DNA of 13,569 bases from Aromatoleum sp. (GCA_010365205.1 JAAFGU010000123.1:1-13569), one strand, 5' to 3'; shown: positions 5,712 through 13,569, counted from the stretch's first letter. Translations and numbers: made by a program. The notes: a model not told the origin generated them from the letters alone.

Positions 5712-6962
5712 ATGAACAAAGCAGTCGTCGGTGCGATCATCGCGCTCGGCCTCGCCCTGACCGCCGCCGGCGGTTACTGGCTCGGTCAGAAGCGCGCATC
5801 CGCGCCGGTAGATTCTTCCGCGTCCGGCGTCGCCGCGGGTGTTCAGGGCAAGGGAATCGGCGGCGCCGCCGTGACGCAGAATGCGCCGGCGAGCGTCGCG
5901 GTCGAAGCGGTCAAGGCGGTCATGAAGCCGCTGCCGAAGTCGATCACCGCGGTCGGCAGTCTGCGCTCGGACGAATCGATCACGGTTCGGCCCGAGGTCG
6001 CTGGCCGCATCAGCGCCATTTTGTTCCAGGAAGGCCAGCGCGTGGTCAAGGGCAGCACGCTGATCAAGCTCGACCCGGCCATCAATGCCGCCGAAGTCCA
6101 GCAGGCACGCGCGAATCTGACGCTGGCGAAATCGAAGTTCGATCGCGCCGTCGATCTCGCCAAGAGCAACTTCATCTCCGGTCAGGCGAAGGACGAAGCG
6201 GAGAACAATCTCCGCGTCGCCGAAGCGGCGGTGGCGCTGGCGCAAGCGAGGCTCGCCAAGACCGAGATCCAGGCGCCGTTCTCCGGCATCATCGGGTTGC
6301 GCGTCGTATCGGTCGGCGACTATGTGAAGGAGGGCGCCGACGTCGTCAACCTGGAGTCGATCGACCCGCTGAAGGTGGACTTCCGCATACCCGAGACGTT
6401 TCTGCGGCAGGTGCAGGTCGGGCAATCGCTGCAGGTGGCGCTCGATGCGCTGCCCGGCAAGAGCTTCGAGGGCAAGGTCTTCGCGGTGAACCCGCTGGTC
6501 GATGCGGGGGGTCGTGCGATCGTGATCCGCGCCGTCGTTCGAAACCCCGACACGTCGCTGCGGCCGGGCATGTTCGCGCGAGTCAGGCTCATCACGGGCG
6601 ACCAGAAGGACGCGCTGGTCGTGCCCGAGCAGGCGATCGTCCCGCAGGGCGACGAGCAATTCGTGTTCCGTGTCGTCGACGGGACGGCGGCCCGCGTCAA
6701 GGTCGAGGTCGGTCAGCGCCGCGACGGCAAGGTCGAGATTGTGAAGGGGCTCGCTCCGGACGACATGGTGGTCATTGCCGGCCAGCTCAAGATTCGCGAC
6801 GGCACGGCGGTCGCGGTCTCCGCCGGAACCCCGGGAGTCTCGGAGGCGAATTCGGCAACGCTGCCGGCCCCGGCCGCCGTTGCAGCGTCGCCCCGCGCGC
6901 CGGCGAATGGCGGAGTGCGCGCGAAAGCGGAAAATACGCCTCCGACGGCGCCGAAGTCCTGA
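5712..6962 (+). CDS. RND efflux periplasmic adaptor (membrane fusion protein, HlyD/AcrA type)
   Basis: The 416-residue adaptor links an inner-membrane RND pump to an outer-membrane channel. It has an N-terminal hydrophobic anchor (about 4-24) with no lipobox Cys, so it is probably membrane-anchored rather than a lipoprotein. Domains follow the family order: first lipoyl half with ITVRPEVAGRI and EGQRVVKGSTLIKLD (about 90-121), an Ala/Lys/Glu-rich alpha hairpin (about 124-184), second lipoyl half with APFSGIIGLRVVSVGDYVKEG (split here: 188-199 and 200-208), beta-barrel (about 218-295) including LRPGMFARVRL, and a membrane-proximal domain to about 370. The last 46 residues are Ala/Pro-rich and probably disordered. 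It is 18 bases from the pump gene, so the two are cotranscribed. The start has only a weak AGG site four bases upstream. The substrate is not predictable. Confidence 0.92.
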   Translation: MNKAVVGAIIALGLALTAAGGYWLGQKRASAPVDSSASGVAAGVQGKGIGGAAVTQNAPASVAVEAVKAVMKPLPKSITAVGSLRSDESITVRPEVAGRISAILFQEGQRVVKGSTLIKLDPAINAAEVQQARANLTLAKSKFDRAVDLAKSNFISGQAKDEAENNLRVAEAAVALAQARLAKTEIQAPFSGIIGLRVVSVGDYVKEGADVVNLESIDPLKVDFRIPETFLRQVQVGQSLQVALDALPGKSFEGKVFAVNPLVDAGGRAIVIRAVVRNPDTSLRPGMFARVRLITGDQKDALVVPEQAIVPQGDEQFVFRVVDGTAARVKVEVGQRRDGKVEIVKGLAPDDMVVIAGQLKIRDGTAVAVSAGTPGVSEANSATLPAPAAVAASPRAPANGGVRAKAENTPPTAPKS

Positions 6963-6980
6963 TCGGCGGGAGCCAGCACC

Positions 6981-9900
6981 ATGATGTTGCCCGAGATATG
7001 CATCAAGCGGCCCGTCTTCGCGACGGTGCTGTCGCTGGTCATCCTGCTGATCGGCCTCATCTCGTACACCCGGCTGTCGGTGCGCGAATATCCGCGCATC
7101 GAGCCGGTCGTCAGCGTGTCGATCACCTATCGGGGTGCATCCGCCGAGGTCGTCGAGTCGCAGGTGACCAAGCCGCTCGAGGATTCGCTGGCCGGCATCG
7201 AGGGCGTCGAGGTGATGACGTCGCAGAGCCGATCGGAGACGTCGCGGATCAACGTCCGCTTCACGTTGAAGCGCGACCCGGACTCCGCCGCCGCCGATGT
7301 CCGCGACAAAGTCGCGCGGGCGCGCGGCAAGCTGCCGGACACGATCGACGAGCCGATCATCGCCAAGGTCGAGGCCGACTCGCAGCCGATCATCTACATC
7401 GCCGTCGAGGCGGGTACGCTCACGCCGCTCGAGGCGTCCGATTATGTGAAGCGCTACGTGCAGCCGCGGCTGTCGGTGCTGCCCGGCGCGGCCGACGTGC
7501 GGATCTTCGGCGAGCGGCAGGTGTCGATGCGCATCAACCTCGATCGCACGCGGCTCGCGGCCTACAGGCTGACGGTGCAGGATGTCGAGGATGCGATCCG
7601 CCGGCAGAACGCCGAGATTCCCGCGGGCCGCATCGAATCCACGTCGCGCGAATTCACCGTCGTCGCCGAGACCGACGTCCGTTCCCCGGAGCAGTTCAGC
7701 AACATCATCGTCGCCAACGTCGGCGGCTTCCCGGTACGCGTCCGCGATGTCGGATCGGCCGAGATCGGTCCGGTCGACGAGCGCGTCATCTCGCGATTCA
7801 ACGGCAAGCCGTCACTCAACATCGGCGTGATCAAGCAGGCGGTATCGAATCCGCTCGCGCTGTCGAACGCCGTGCGCGCGGAGGTGGACAAGATCAACTC
7901 GGCCCTGCCGCCGGGGATGAAACTCATCGTCGCTTACGACACGTCGGTCTTCATCGACCGCTCGATCAAGTCGGTGTTCGAGACGATCGCCGAGGCGATC
8001 CTGCTGGTCGTGCTCGTGATCTTCTTCTTCCTGCGTAGCCTCCGCGCGACGCTGATTCCGCTGGTCACGATCCCGGTCGCGCTGGTGGGCGCGTTCGGGC
8101 TGATCTACCTGTTCGGTTTCACGATCAACACGCTGACGCTGCTGGCGATGGTGCTCGCGATCGGTCTCGTCGTCGACGACGCCATCGTCATGCTGGAAAA
8201 CATCTTTCGTCACGTCGAAGAGGGCATCCCGCGACGGGAGGCCGCGATCCAGGGCGCCCGGGAAATCGGTTTCGCCATAGTGGCGATGACGCTGACGCTG
8301 GCGTCGGTATTCGCGCCGCTGGCATTCGCCACCGGCCGCACCGGCCGCCTGTTCATCGAATTCGCGCTGACGCTGGCAGGGGCCGTGATCGTCTCCGGTT
8401 TCGTCGCGCTGACGTTGTCGCCGATGATGTGCGCGCTGATGCTGAAGCACCAGCCGCGACACTCATGGATCTACAACACCATCGAGCGGTGGCTCGATGC
8501 GGTGACGACGGGCTACCGGCGAGCGCTCAGGGCCACGTTGCACGCGCGCTGGCTGATCGCCGTGCTGTGGCTGGTGGTGCTCGGCCTGGGCGGTCTGTTT
8601 TTCTCGATGCTCAAGGCAGAGCTTTCGCCGACCGAGGATCGCGGCGTCGTATTCGGCCTGGTCACGGCGCCGCAGGGCTCGACGCCGCAGTACACCAGCG
8701 ACCAGATACGGCCGATCGAGCAGTTCTACGCCCAGGTCCCCGAGGCTTCCGCCTACACGGCCATTTCCGGATTCCCCACGGTGGTCGACGGCAACGCGGT
8801 GTTGCGCCTCAAACCGTGGGAGGAGCGCAAGAAGAAGCAGCAGCAGATCGCCGACGAACTTCGCCCGAAGTTTGCTGCGATTCCGGGAGCTCTGGCGTTC
8901 CCGATCAACCCCCCGTCGCTCGGCCAGTCGTTCCGGTCGACGCCGGTCGAATACGTCGTGATGTCGCAGGTGCCCTACGCCGAGCTGCAGCGCACCGTCG
9001 ACCGCTTCCTCGAGGAGGTGCGCAAATATCCGGGCGTGCAGAACCTGCAGACCGACCTTCGGCTCAACACCCCCGAAGTGCGCGTTACCATCAACCGCGA
9101 CAAATTGTCCGATCTCGGCGTCCCGGTCGATACCGTCGGCCGCACGCTCGAAACGATGCTGGGCGGCCGCCAGGTTACCCGCTTCAAGCGCAATGGCGAG
9201 CAGTACGACGTCATCGTTCAGGTCGCGCCGGTCGATCGCTCGTCGCCGGCCGACATCAGCGACACCTATGTCCGCGGCCGCGACGGAGGGATGGTTCAGC
9301 TGTCGAACATCGTCGAGGTGCGGGAAGGCGTTGCGCCGCAGTCGCTCAACCACTTCAACCGGCTGCGGGCGGTCAAGATCACCGGCACCCTCGCGCCCGG
9401 CTATGCGATCGGCGAGGCGCTGAAGGCGATGAACGACGCGGCGAAGGTCGCGCTGCCCACGACCGCGCAAACGGACCTCGACGGGCAGTCGCGCGAATTC
9501 CGGTCGTCGGGCGGCGAGATCTATTTCACGTTCGTGCTGGCGCTGATGTTCATCTACCTCGTGCTGTCGGCACAGTTCGAGAGCTTCCGCGCGCCGTTCG
9601 TCATCATGCTGTCGGTGCCGCTGTCGATGACCGGTGCGCTGCTCACGCTCTGGCTCGCCGGAGGCACGCTCAACATCTACAGCCAGGTCGGGCTGGTGAC
9701 GCTGGTCGGCCTCATCACCAAGCACGGGATTCTGATCGTCGAGTTCTCCAACCAGTTGCGGGCGAAGGGCGAAACGGTGTTCGATGCGGTCGTCGACGCG
9801 GCAACGCTGCGGTTGCGGCCGATCCTGATGACGACCGGCGCGATGGTGCTGGGGGCATTGCCGCTGGCGCTGGCGACCGGCGCCGGTGCGGAGTCGCGGA

Positions 9901-10064
9901 CGCAAATCGGCTGGGTGATCGTCGGCGGCATGACGTTCGGCACGATGCTGACGCTGTTCGTCGTGCCGACCGCCTACACGTTGCTCGCCGGCAAAGCCAT
10001 CCGCCTCCCGCCCGGCGAGGTCGTTCCCGAGGGCCCGGTGCCGCATCCGGGCGTCGCCGACTGA
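6981..10064 (+). CDS. RND efflux pump inner-membrane permease (AcrB/MexI-like, HAE1 type)
   Basis: The 1027-residue product is a full-length proton-driven RND permease. Trimers of this family take substrates from the periplasm or inner membrane and pass them through the adaptor to an outer-membrane channel. The N-terminus, CIKRPVFATVLSLVILLIGL, is the usual first helix. The proton-relay pair is in GLVVDDAIV (D399 and D400, equivalent to AcrB D407/D408), and the relay lysine is in GLITKHGILIVEF (about K914, equivalent to AcrB K940). Two periplasmic loops and two six-helix bundles are in the normal order. ATG at 6981 follows GGGAG (6968-6972) by eight bases, so the first of two adjacent ATGs is favoured. 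No TolC-like gene follows; the pump may use an outer-membrane channel encoded elsewhere. The substrate is unknown. Confidence 0.95.
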   Translation: MMLPEICIKRPVFATVLSLVILLIGLISYTRLSVREYPRIEPVVSVSITYRGASAEVVESQVTKPLEDSLAGIEGVEVMTSQSRSETSRINVRFTLKRDPDSAAADVRDKVARARGKLPDTIDEPIIAKVEADSQPIIYIAVEAGTLTPLEASDYVKRYVQPRLSVLPGAADVRIFGERQVSMRINLDRTRLAAYRLTVQDVEDAIRRQNAEIPAGRIESTSREFTVVAETDVRSPEQFSNIIVANVGGFPVRVRDVGSAEIGPVDERVISRFNGKPSLNIGVIKQAVSNPLALSNAVRAEVDKINSALPPGMKLIVAYDTSVFIDRSIKSVFETIAEAILLVVLVIFFFLRSLRATLIPLVTIPVALVGAFGLIYLFGFTINTLTLLAMVLAIGLVVDDAIVMLENIFRHVEEGIPRREAAIQGAREIGFAIVAMTLTLASVFAPLAFATGRTGRLFIEFALTLAGAVIVSGFVALTLSPMMCALMLKHQPRHSWIYNTIERWLDAVTTGYRRALRATLHARWLIAVLWLVVLGLGGLFFSMLKAELSPTEDRGVVFGLVTAPQGSTPQYTSDQIRPIEQFYAQVPEASAYTAISGFPTVVDGNAVLRLKPWEERKKKQQQIADELRPKFAAIPGALAFPINPPSLGQSFRSTPVEYVVMSQVPYAELQRTVDRFLEEVRKYPGVQNLQTDLRLNTPEVRVTINRDKLSDLGVPVDTVGRTLETMLGGRQVTRFKRNGEQYDVIVQVAPVDRSSPADISDTYVRGRDGGMVQLSNIVEVREGVAPQSLNHFNRLRAVKITGTLAPGYAIGEALKAMNDAAKVALPTTAQTDLDGQSREFRSSGGEIYFTFVLALMFIYLVLSAQFESFRAPFVIMLSVPLSMTGALLTLWLAGGTLNIYSQVGLVTLVGLITKHGILIVEFSNQLRAKGETVFDAVVDAATLRLRPILMTTGAMVLGALPLALATGAGAESRTQIGWVIVGGMTFGTMLTLFVVPTAYTLLAGKAIRLPPGEVVPEGPVPHPGVAD

Positions 10065-10088
10065 ACCGTCGCGGAGTCGGCGGCGGTT
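10064..10088 (+). terminator. hairpin directly after the RND pump stop codon
   Basis: AACCGTCGC (10064-10072) and GCGGCGGTT (10080-10088) form a nine-base stem (one G-U pair) with a seven-base loop that begins at the stop codon itself. No T-run follows (GAGAGACC), so it may stabilise the 3' end or weakly terminate; the evidence is only structural. Confidence 0.35.
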
Positions 10089-10091
10089 GAG

Positions 10092-10127
10092 AGACCCGTT
10101 GGCAGACCCGTTGGCGGCACCGTTGGC
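10092..10127 (+). repeat. three 12-bp tandem direct repeats upstream of ugpB
   Basis: AGACCCGTTGGC occurs at 10092-10103 and again at 10104-10115, followed by a diverged third copy, GGCACCGTTGGC (10116-10127). The array ends just before the likely ugpB promoter. All copies share ACCGTTGGC or ACCCGTTGGC cores. It may be an activator-binding array or replication slippage. It does not resemble the PhoB box that controls ugp in E. coli. Confidence 0.6.
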
Positions 10128-10132
10128 GCGCC

Positions 10133-10164
10133 TTTGCGACATCGCGCCGCAAATACAATAGAAT
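10133..10164 (+). promoter_or_regulatory. candidate ugpB promoter
   Basis: The overlapping hexamers TACAAT (10154-10159) and TAGAAT (10159-10164) are the only strong -10-like sequences in the gap. The nearest -35-like sequence, TTTGCG/TTGCGA (10133-10139), gives spacers of about 15 for the first and 19 for the second, so the -35 is poor. A transcript from here would have a leader of about 45-50 bases. The weak -35 fits a promoter that needs an activator, perhaps one binding the repeats just upstream. Confidence 0.4.
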
Positions 10165-10217
10165 CGTCATCCAAAGAAGGCAACATCGCCCGTTTGGTCT
10201 CGTCCCCAGGAGGAATC

Positions 10218-11555
10218 ATGTCGCGCCCCCGTTCCCGCCTTTACCGATTCGCGCTGGTGCTCGCATTCGCCGGCGCGCCGCTTGCGTTTTCCGCCGATGC
10301 GCTGGCCGTAACCGAGGTCCAGTTCTGGCACGCCATGACGGGCGCCAACAACGACCGCGTCAACAACCTCGCCAAGCGCTTCAACGAAAGCCAGTCGGAG
10401 TACAAGGTCAACGCCGTCTACAAGGGAAGCTATCCCGAGGCGATGGCCGCGGCGATCGCGGCGTTTCGCGCCGGCAGCGCGCCGGCGGTCCTGCAGGTGT
10501 TCGAGGTGGGAACCGCGACGATGATGTCGGCGAAGGGCGCGATCAAGCCGGTCTTCCAGGTGATGGCCGACGCCGGCGAGAAATTCGACCCGAAGTCCTA
10601 CGTGCCGGCAGTCGCGGGTTATTACACGAACACCAAGGGACAGATGCTGTCGTTCCCGTTCAACAGCTCGACGACGGTGTTCTACTACAACAAGGATGCG
10701 TTCGAGAAAGCCGGCCTCGATCCCAACCGGCCGCCCGAAACGTGGCAGGCGGTGGTCGCCGCGGCAGCCAAGATCAAAGCCGCCGGCGTGCTCCCGTGCA
10801 GCTACACGACCGGCTGGCAGTCGTGGGTGCAACTCGAGAGCTTTTCGGCGTGGCACAACCTGCCGTTCGCGACCGAGGAAAACGGTTTCGCCGGCAACGA
10901 TCCCAAGCTCGTCTTCAACGGCCCGATCCAGGTCAGGCACATCCAGAACATGCAGGACTGGCTGAAAAAAGGGTATTTCACGTACGCCGGCCGCAAGAAC
11001 GAGCCCGAGGCCAAGTTCTACAGCGGCGAGTGCGCGATGATGACGACGTCGTCGGCGGGCTACGGCACGGTCAAGCAGAATGCGAAGTTCAAATTCGGCG
11101 TTTCGGCGCTGCCCTACTATGCCGACGTCCAGGGTGCGCCGCAGAACACGATCATCGGCGGCGCGTCGCTGTGGGTGATGGGCGGCAAGTCGAAGGACGA
11201 GTACAAGGCCGTGGCCAAGTTCCTCACGTTCCTCTCGCGACCGGATATCCAGGCCGAGTTTCATCAGGCCACGGGCTACCTGCCGATCACGCTGGCGGCC
11301 TACGAGCTGACGAAGCAGTCCGGCTTCTACGAGAAGAATCCCGGCACCGACGTCTCGGTCAAGCAGATGATCGTCAAGACCACCGACAAGTCGCGCGGCA
11401 TCCGGCTGGGCAATTTCGTGCAGATCCGCGACATCATCGACGACGAGCTCGAGAACGTCTGGAGCGGCAAGAAGGACGCAAAGACCGCGCTCGACTCCGC
11501 GACAGCGCGCGGCAACGAGCAGATCGCGCGGTTCGCCAAGACGGCGCGCGAGTAG
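10218..11555 (+). CDS. ugpB: sn-glycerol-3-phosphate ABC transporter periplasmic binding protein UgpB
   Basis: The 445-residue product is the periplasmic receptor of the UgpBAEC importer for sn-glycerol-3-phosphate and glycerophosphodiesters. A Sec signal peptide (basic start, hydrophobic core) likely ends ADALA|VTEV after residue 30. It resembles E. coli UgpB along its length: QFWHAMTGANNDRV, AAFRAGSAPAVLQVFEVGTA, PFNSST (about 147-152), FYYNKDAFEKAGLDPN, the ligand-site block GWQSWVQLESFSAW (about 199-212), YAGRKNE, the TIIGGASLWVM block, HQATGYLPIT, FYEKNPGTD and GIRLGNFVQIRDI. ATG at 10218 is preceded by a strong AGGAGG (10208-10213), which rules out the in-frame ATG at 10134 that lies before the promoter. 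It heads the ugp operon. Assignment is firm; substrate preference within the glycerol-phosphate group is not decided. Confidence 0.95.
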   Translation: MSRPRSRLYRFALVLAFAGAPLAFSADALAVTEVQFWHAMTGANNDRVNNLAKRFNESQSEYKVNAVYKGSYPEAMAAAIAAFRAGSAPAVLQVFEVGTATMMSAKGAIKPVFQVMADAGEKFDPKSYVPAVAGYYTNTKGQMLSFPFNSSTTVFYYNKDAFEKAGLDPNRPPETWQAVVAAAAKIKAAGVLPCSYTTGWQSWVQLESFSAWHNLPFATEENGFAGNDPKLVFNGPIQVRHIQNMQDWLKKGYFTYAGRKNEPEAKFYSGECAMMTTSSAGYGTVKQNAKFKFGVSALPYYADVQGAPQNTIIGGASLWVMGGKSKDEYKAVAKFLTFLSRPDIQAEFHQATGYLPITLAAYELTKQSGFYEKNPGTDVSVKQMIVKTTDKSRGIRLGNFVQIRDIIDDELENVWSGKKDAKTALDSATARGNEQIARFAKTARE

Positions 11556-11594
11556 ATATTACGATCGCTCCCGGGCGGCGCGCAGGTCTCGACG

Positions 11595-11651
11595 ATGAGC
11601 GAGCGCTGCCTCGAGGACGTCCGGGCCGCCGGCGTGACCGCCCCCGGCTGA
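11595..11651 (+). CDS. possible 18-codon leader ORF before ugpA
   Basis: ATG at 11595 opens an 18-codon frame (starts MSERCLEDV) ending in TGA at 11649-11651, three bases before the ugpA ATG. AGG lies eight to nine bases before its ATG. ugpA itself has no visible Shine-Dalgarno, so ribosomes ending on this frame could restart on ugpA. The peptide resembles nothing I know, and such a short frame can arise by chance in GC-rich DNA. Confidence 0.3.
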   Translation: MSERCLEDVRAAGVTAPG

Positions 11652-11654
11652 CCG

Positions 11655-12542
11655 ATGGCTGCCGAAAAGCGCGTCGTCTTTCGCTCGCGGTGGCTGCCGT
11701 ATGCACTGGTCGCGCCGCAGATGGCGATCACGCTGGTCTTCTTTTTCTGGCCGGCGGGACAGGCGATCTGGCAGTCGCTGCAGCTCCAGGATCCGTTCGG
11801 CATCACGACCGAGTTCGTGGGCCTCGACAATTTCCGGGCACTCTTCAACGATGAGTTCTACCTCGCCTCGTTCAAGGTCACCGCCGTCTTTTCCGCGCTT
11901 GTCGCGACCATTGGGCTTTCATTCTCGCTCGTGCTGGCGGTATTCGCGGACCGGGTGATCCGCGGCGCGACCGTTTACAAGACGCTGCTGATCTGGCCCT
12001 ATGCCGTCGCACCCGCGGTGGCCGCGGTGCTGTGGCTCTTCCTGTTCAACCCGACGCTCGGTGTCGTTGCGCATTGGCTGAAGTCGGCAGGCGTGCCGTG
12101 GGATCCGCTGCTCGACGGCCGGGACGCGCTGATCATGGTGGTGATCGCCGCGGTCTGGAAACAAGTGAGCTACAACTTCCTCTTTTTCCTCGCAGGGCTG
12201 CAGTCGATCCCGAAATCGCTCATCGAGGCGGCCGCGATCGACGGCGCGGGCCCCGCGCGGCGATTCTGGACGATCGTCTTTCCGCTGCTGTCGCCGACGA
12301 CCTTCTTCCTGCTCGTCGTCAACGTCGTCTATGCGTTTTTCGATACGTTTGCGATCATCGACGCGGCGACCAGCGGCGGGCCCGCCCAGGCGACCGAAAT
12401 CCTCGTTTACAAGGTCTACCACGACGGCTTCAAGGCGCTCGATCTCGGCGGCTCCGCGGCGCAGTCGGTCGTGCTGATGGCGATTGTGATCGCGTTGACG
12501 GTGGTCCAGTTTCGCTACGTCGAGCGCAAGGTCCAGTACTGA
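11655..12542 (+). CDS. ugpA: sn-glycerol-3-phosphate ABC transporter permease UgpA
   Basis: The 295-residue inner-membrane permease pairs with UgpE to form the channel of the glycerol-3-phosphate importer. It resembles E. coli UgpA from the start: VFRSRWLPYALVAPQ, WPAGQAIWQSLQLQDPFG, EFVGLDNFRALF, LLIWPYAVAPAVAAVLWLFLFNP (split: 111-120 and 121-133 or so), WKQVSYNFLFFLAGLQSIP. The EAA loop that contacts the ATPase is LIEAAAIDGAG, with its Glu at about residue 191, followed by the conserved FPLLSP. VYAFFDTFAIIDAATSGGP and the final VVQFRYVERKVQY also match. Six membrane segments are visible. The gene lies 99 bases after ugpB, a larger gap than elsewhere in the operon, and has no clear ribosome site. 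ugpE starts six bases after its stop. Confidence 0.95.
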   Translation: MAAEKRVVFRSRWLPYALVAPQMAITLVFFFWPAGQAIWQSLQLQDPFGITTEFVGLDNFRALFNDEFYLASFKVTAVFSALVATIGLSFSLVLAVFADRVIRGATVYKTLLIWPYAVAPAVAAVLWLFLFNPTLGVVAHWLKSAGVPWDPLLDGRDALIMVVIAAVWKQVSYNFLFFLAGLQSIPKSLIEAAAIDGAGPARRFWTIVFPLLSPTTFFLLVVNVVYAFFDTFAIIDAATSGGPAQATEILVYKVYHDGFKALDLGGSAAQSVVLMAIVIALTVVQFRYVERKVQY

Positions 12543-12548
12543 TTCGCC

Positions 12549-13394
12549 ATGGTCGAAAATCGTCCGCTCCTGACGTTCGCCACGCACGCCGTGGTCGTGG
12601 TCGGCATCGCCATCCTCGCCTTGCCGGTGTACATCACCTTCGTCGCGTCCACGCTCGCGGTCGACCAGGTGCTTCAGGCGCCGATGCCGCTCGTCCCGGG
12701 CGCCCATCTGCTGGAAAACTACGCGACGGTGATTGCCCGCGGGGCCGGCATGTCCGAGGCCGGGGTAGGGCGGATGATGTTCAACAGCCTCGTCACGGCG
12801 CTGGTGATCGCGGTGGGCAAGATCGTGATTTCGCTGGCCTCGGCATTCGCGATCGTCTACTTTCGGTTCCCGTTCCGCAATACGCTGTTCTGGATGATCT
12901 TCGTCACGCTGATGCTTCCCGTCGAAGTGCGCATCCTGCCCACCTACAAGGTCGTCTCCGATCTCGGCATGCTCGACACCTACGCGGGGCTCACCGTGCC
13001 GCTGATCGCGTCGGCGACGGCGACGTTCCTGTTCCGGCAATTCTTCCTGACGATCCCGGACGAACTTACCGAGGCCGCACGCATCGATGGCGCAGGTCCG
13101 CTGCGCTTCTTCTGGGACGTCGTCGTTCCGATGTCGCGCACGAACATCGCCGCGCTGTTCGTCATCCTGTTCATCTACGGCTGGAACCAGTACCTGTGGC
13201 CGCTCCTGGTGACGACGGACGAGTCGATGTACACAACCGTGATCGGCATCAAGCGGATGATCGCGGGAGGCGATGCGGCGACCGAGTGGAATCTGGTGAT
13301 GGCTACTGCAATGCTCGCGATGCTGCCGCCGGTATTCGTGGTCGTCCTCATGCAGAAATGGTTCGTGAAGGGTCTCGTGGACTCCGAGAAATAG
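12549..13394 (+). CDS. ugpE: sn-glycerol-3-phosphate ABC transporter permease UgpE
   Basis: The 281-residue product is the second permease of the Ugp importer. It matches E. coli UgpE in length and throughout: MVENRPLLTF at the start, LPVYITFVASTL, PLVPGAHLLENY, SAFAIVYFRFPFRN, LMLPVEVRILPTY, LTVPLIASATATFLFRQFF, the EAA loop LTEAARIDGAGPLRFF (Glu at about residue 175), IYGWNQYLWPLLVTTD and the C-terminal VKGLVDSEK. About six membrane segments are visible. The start at 12549 has no strong Shine-Dalgarno and lies six bases after the ugpA stop, so it is probably translationally coupled. ugpC begins two bases after its stop. No truncation or frameshift is seen. Confidence 0.95.
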   Translation: MVENRPLLTFATHAVVVVGIAILALPVYITFVASTLAVDQVLQAPMPLVPGAHLLENYATVIARGAGMSEAGVGRMMFNSLVTALVIAVGKIVISLASAFAIVYFRFPFRNTLFWMIFVTLMLPVEVRILPTYKVVSDLGMLDTYAGLTVPLIASATATFLFRQFFLTIPDELTEAARIDGAGPLRFFWDVVVPMSRTNIAALFVILFIYGWNQYLWPLLVTTDESMYTTVIGIKRMIAGGDAATEWNLVMATAMLAMLPPVFVVVLMQKWFVKGLVDSEK

Positions 13395-13396
13395 CG

Positions 13397-13569
13397 ATGG
13401 CGAGTGTAATCCTGCGCGGCGTCAGAAAGAGCTACGGCACCATGGCCGTGATCCATGGCATCGACATGGAGGTGGCAGACGGCGAGTTCGTCGTCATCGT
13501 CGGCCCGTCCGGCTGCGGCAAGTCGACGCTGCTGCGGATGGTCGCCGGGCTCGAGCGGATCACGGCGGG
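13397..13569 (+). CDS. ugpC: sn-glycerol-3-phosphate ABC transporter ATPase UgpC (N-terminal part, runs off the right edge)
   Basis: The first 57 codons of the ATP-binding subunit that powers the Ugp importer from the cytoplasmic face. Visible are the A-loop region with SYG (about residues 12-14, the aromatic that stacks on adenine), the strand VADGEFVVIVGPSGCGKST holding the Walker A motif (about 36-44, Lys at 42), and LLRMVAGLERIT after it. These match UgpC/MalK-type ATPases of carbohydrate importers, and the position after ugpE supports UgpC. The Q-loop, signature motif, Walker B and C-terminal regulatory domain lie outside the window. Whether ugpQ (glycerophosphodiesterase) follows, as in E. 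coli, cannot be seen. Confidence 0.92.
   Translation, partial: MASVILRGVRKSYGTMAVIHGIDMEVADGEFVVIVGPSGCGKSTLLRMVAGLERITA

Noticed and set aside
5471..8038. An 855-codon open frame on the plus strand overlapping the adaptor and pump in another frame.
   Set aside because: Its product is Arg/Gly-rich low-complexity sequence and the true frames hold clear RND motifs; it is a shadow frame.
8463..10142. A long minus-strand frame under the RND pump whose start includes repeated Gly-Ser-Ala-Asn-like units.
   Set aside because: The repeated residues simply translate the 12-bp DNA repeats; the rest is antisense to the pump and rich in charged residues.
10134..10217. An upstream in-frame ATG for ugpB.
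   Set aside because: It lies before the -10 candidates, would place 28 unrelated residues before a normal signal peptide, and ATG 10218 has a strong AGGAGG.

Overview
The window is a GC-rich chromosomal segment with ordinary, tightly packed metabolic and transport genes. The gene content suggests a betaproteobacterium, probably of the Burkholderiales or a relative: a tandem pair of Bug/TctC-type periplasmic receptors, an arginine succinyltransferase (AST) operon, and a ugpBAEC operon. No species can be named from the sequence. I see no tRNA, rRNA, CRISPR array, integrase, IS element or phage gene.

Left part (1-2981, minus strand): an arginine catabolic operon read right to left as ridA-family gene, astC, astA, astB (astB runs off the left edge). 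AstA succinylates arginine, AstB hydrolyses succinylarginine to succinylornithine, and AstC transaminates that product. The RidA-like protein probably clears reactive enamine/imine by-products of PLP chemistry. astD and astE are not in the window, and astD is not in its common place between astA and astB. At the astA/astB junction a compact palindromic REP-like element lies inside the reading frame of astB, so AstB appears to start inside the repeat and to carry about 26 extra residues.

Middle (3036-5573): a small DUF423 membrane protein gene on the plus strand, then two paralogous Bug/TctC solute receptors on the minus strand, convergent with it. The receptors share one operon and have no TctA/TctB membrane partners here.

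Right-middle (5574-10064): a divergent promoter region, then a plus-strand operon for an RND efflux adaptor and its HAE1-type inner-membrane pump. No outer-membrane channel gene or regulator is adjacent.

Right end (10065-13569, plus strand): ugpB, ugpA, ugpE and the start of ugpC, an ABC importer for sn-glycerol-3-phosphate or glycerophosphodiesters. Three 12-bp tandem repeats lie just upstream of its likely promoter, and a possible 18-codon ORF ends three bases before ugpA.

No new multi-gene system is evident. The points most worth a second look are the repeat built into astB, the RidA gene heading the ast operon, the tandem repeats before ugpB, and the small ORF before ugpA.
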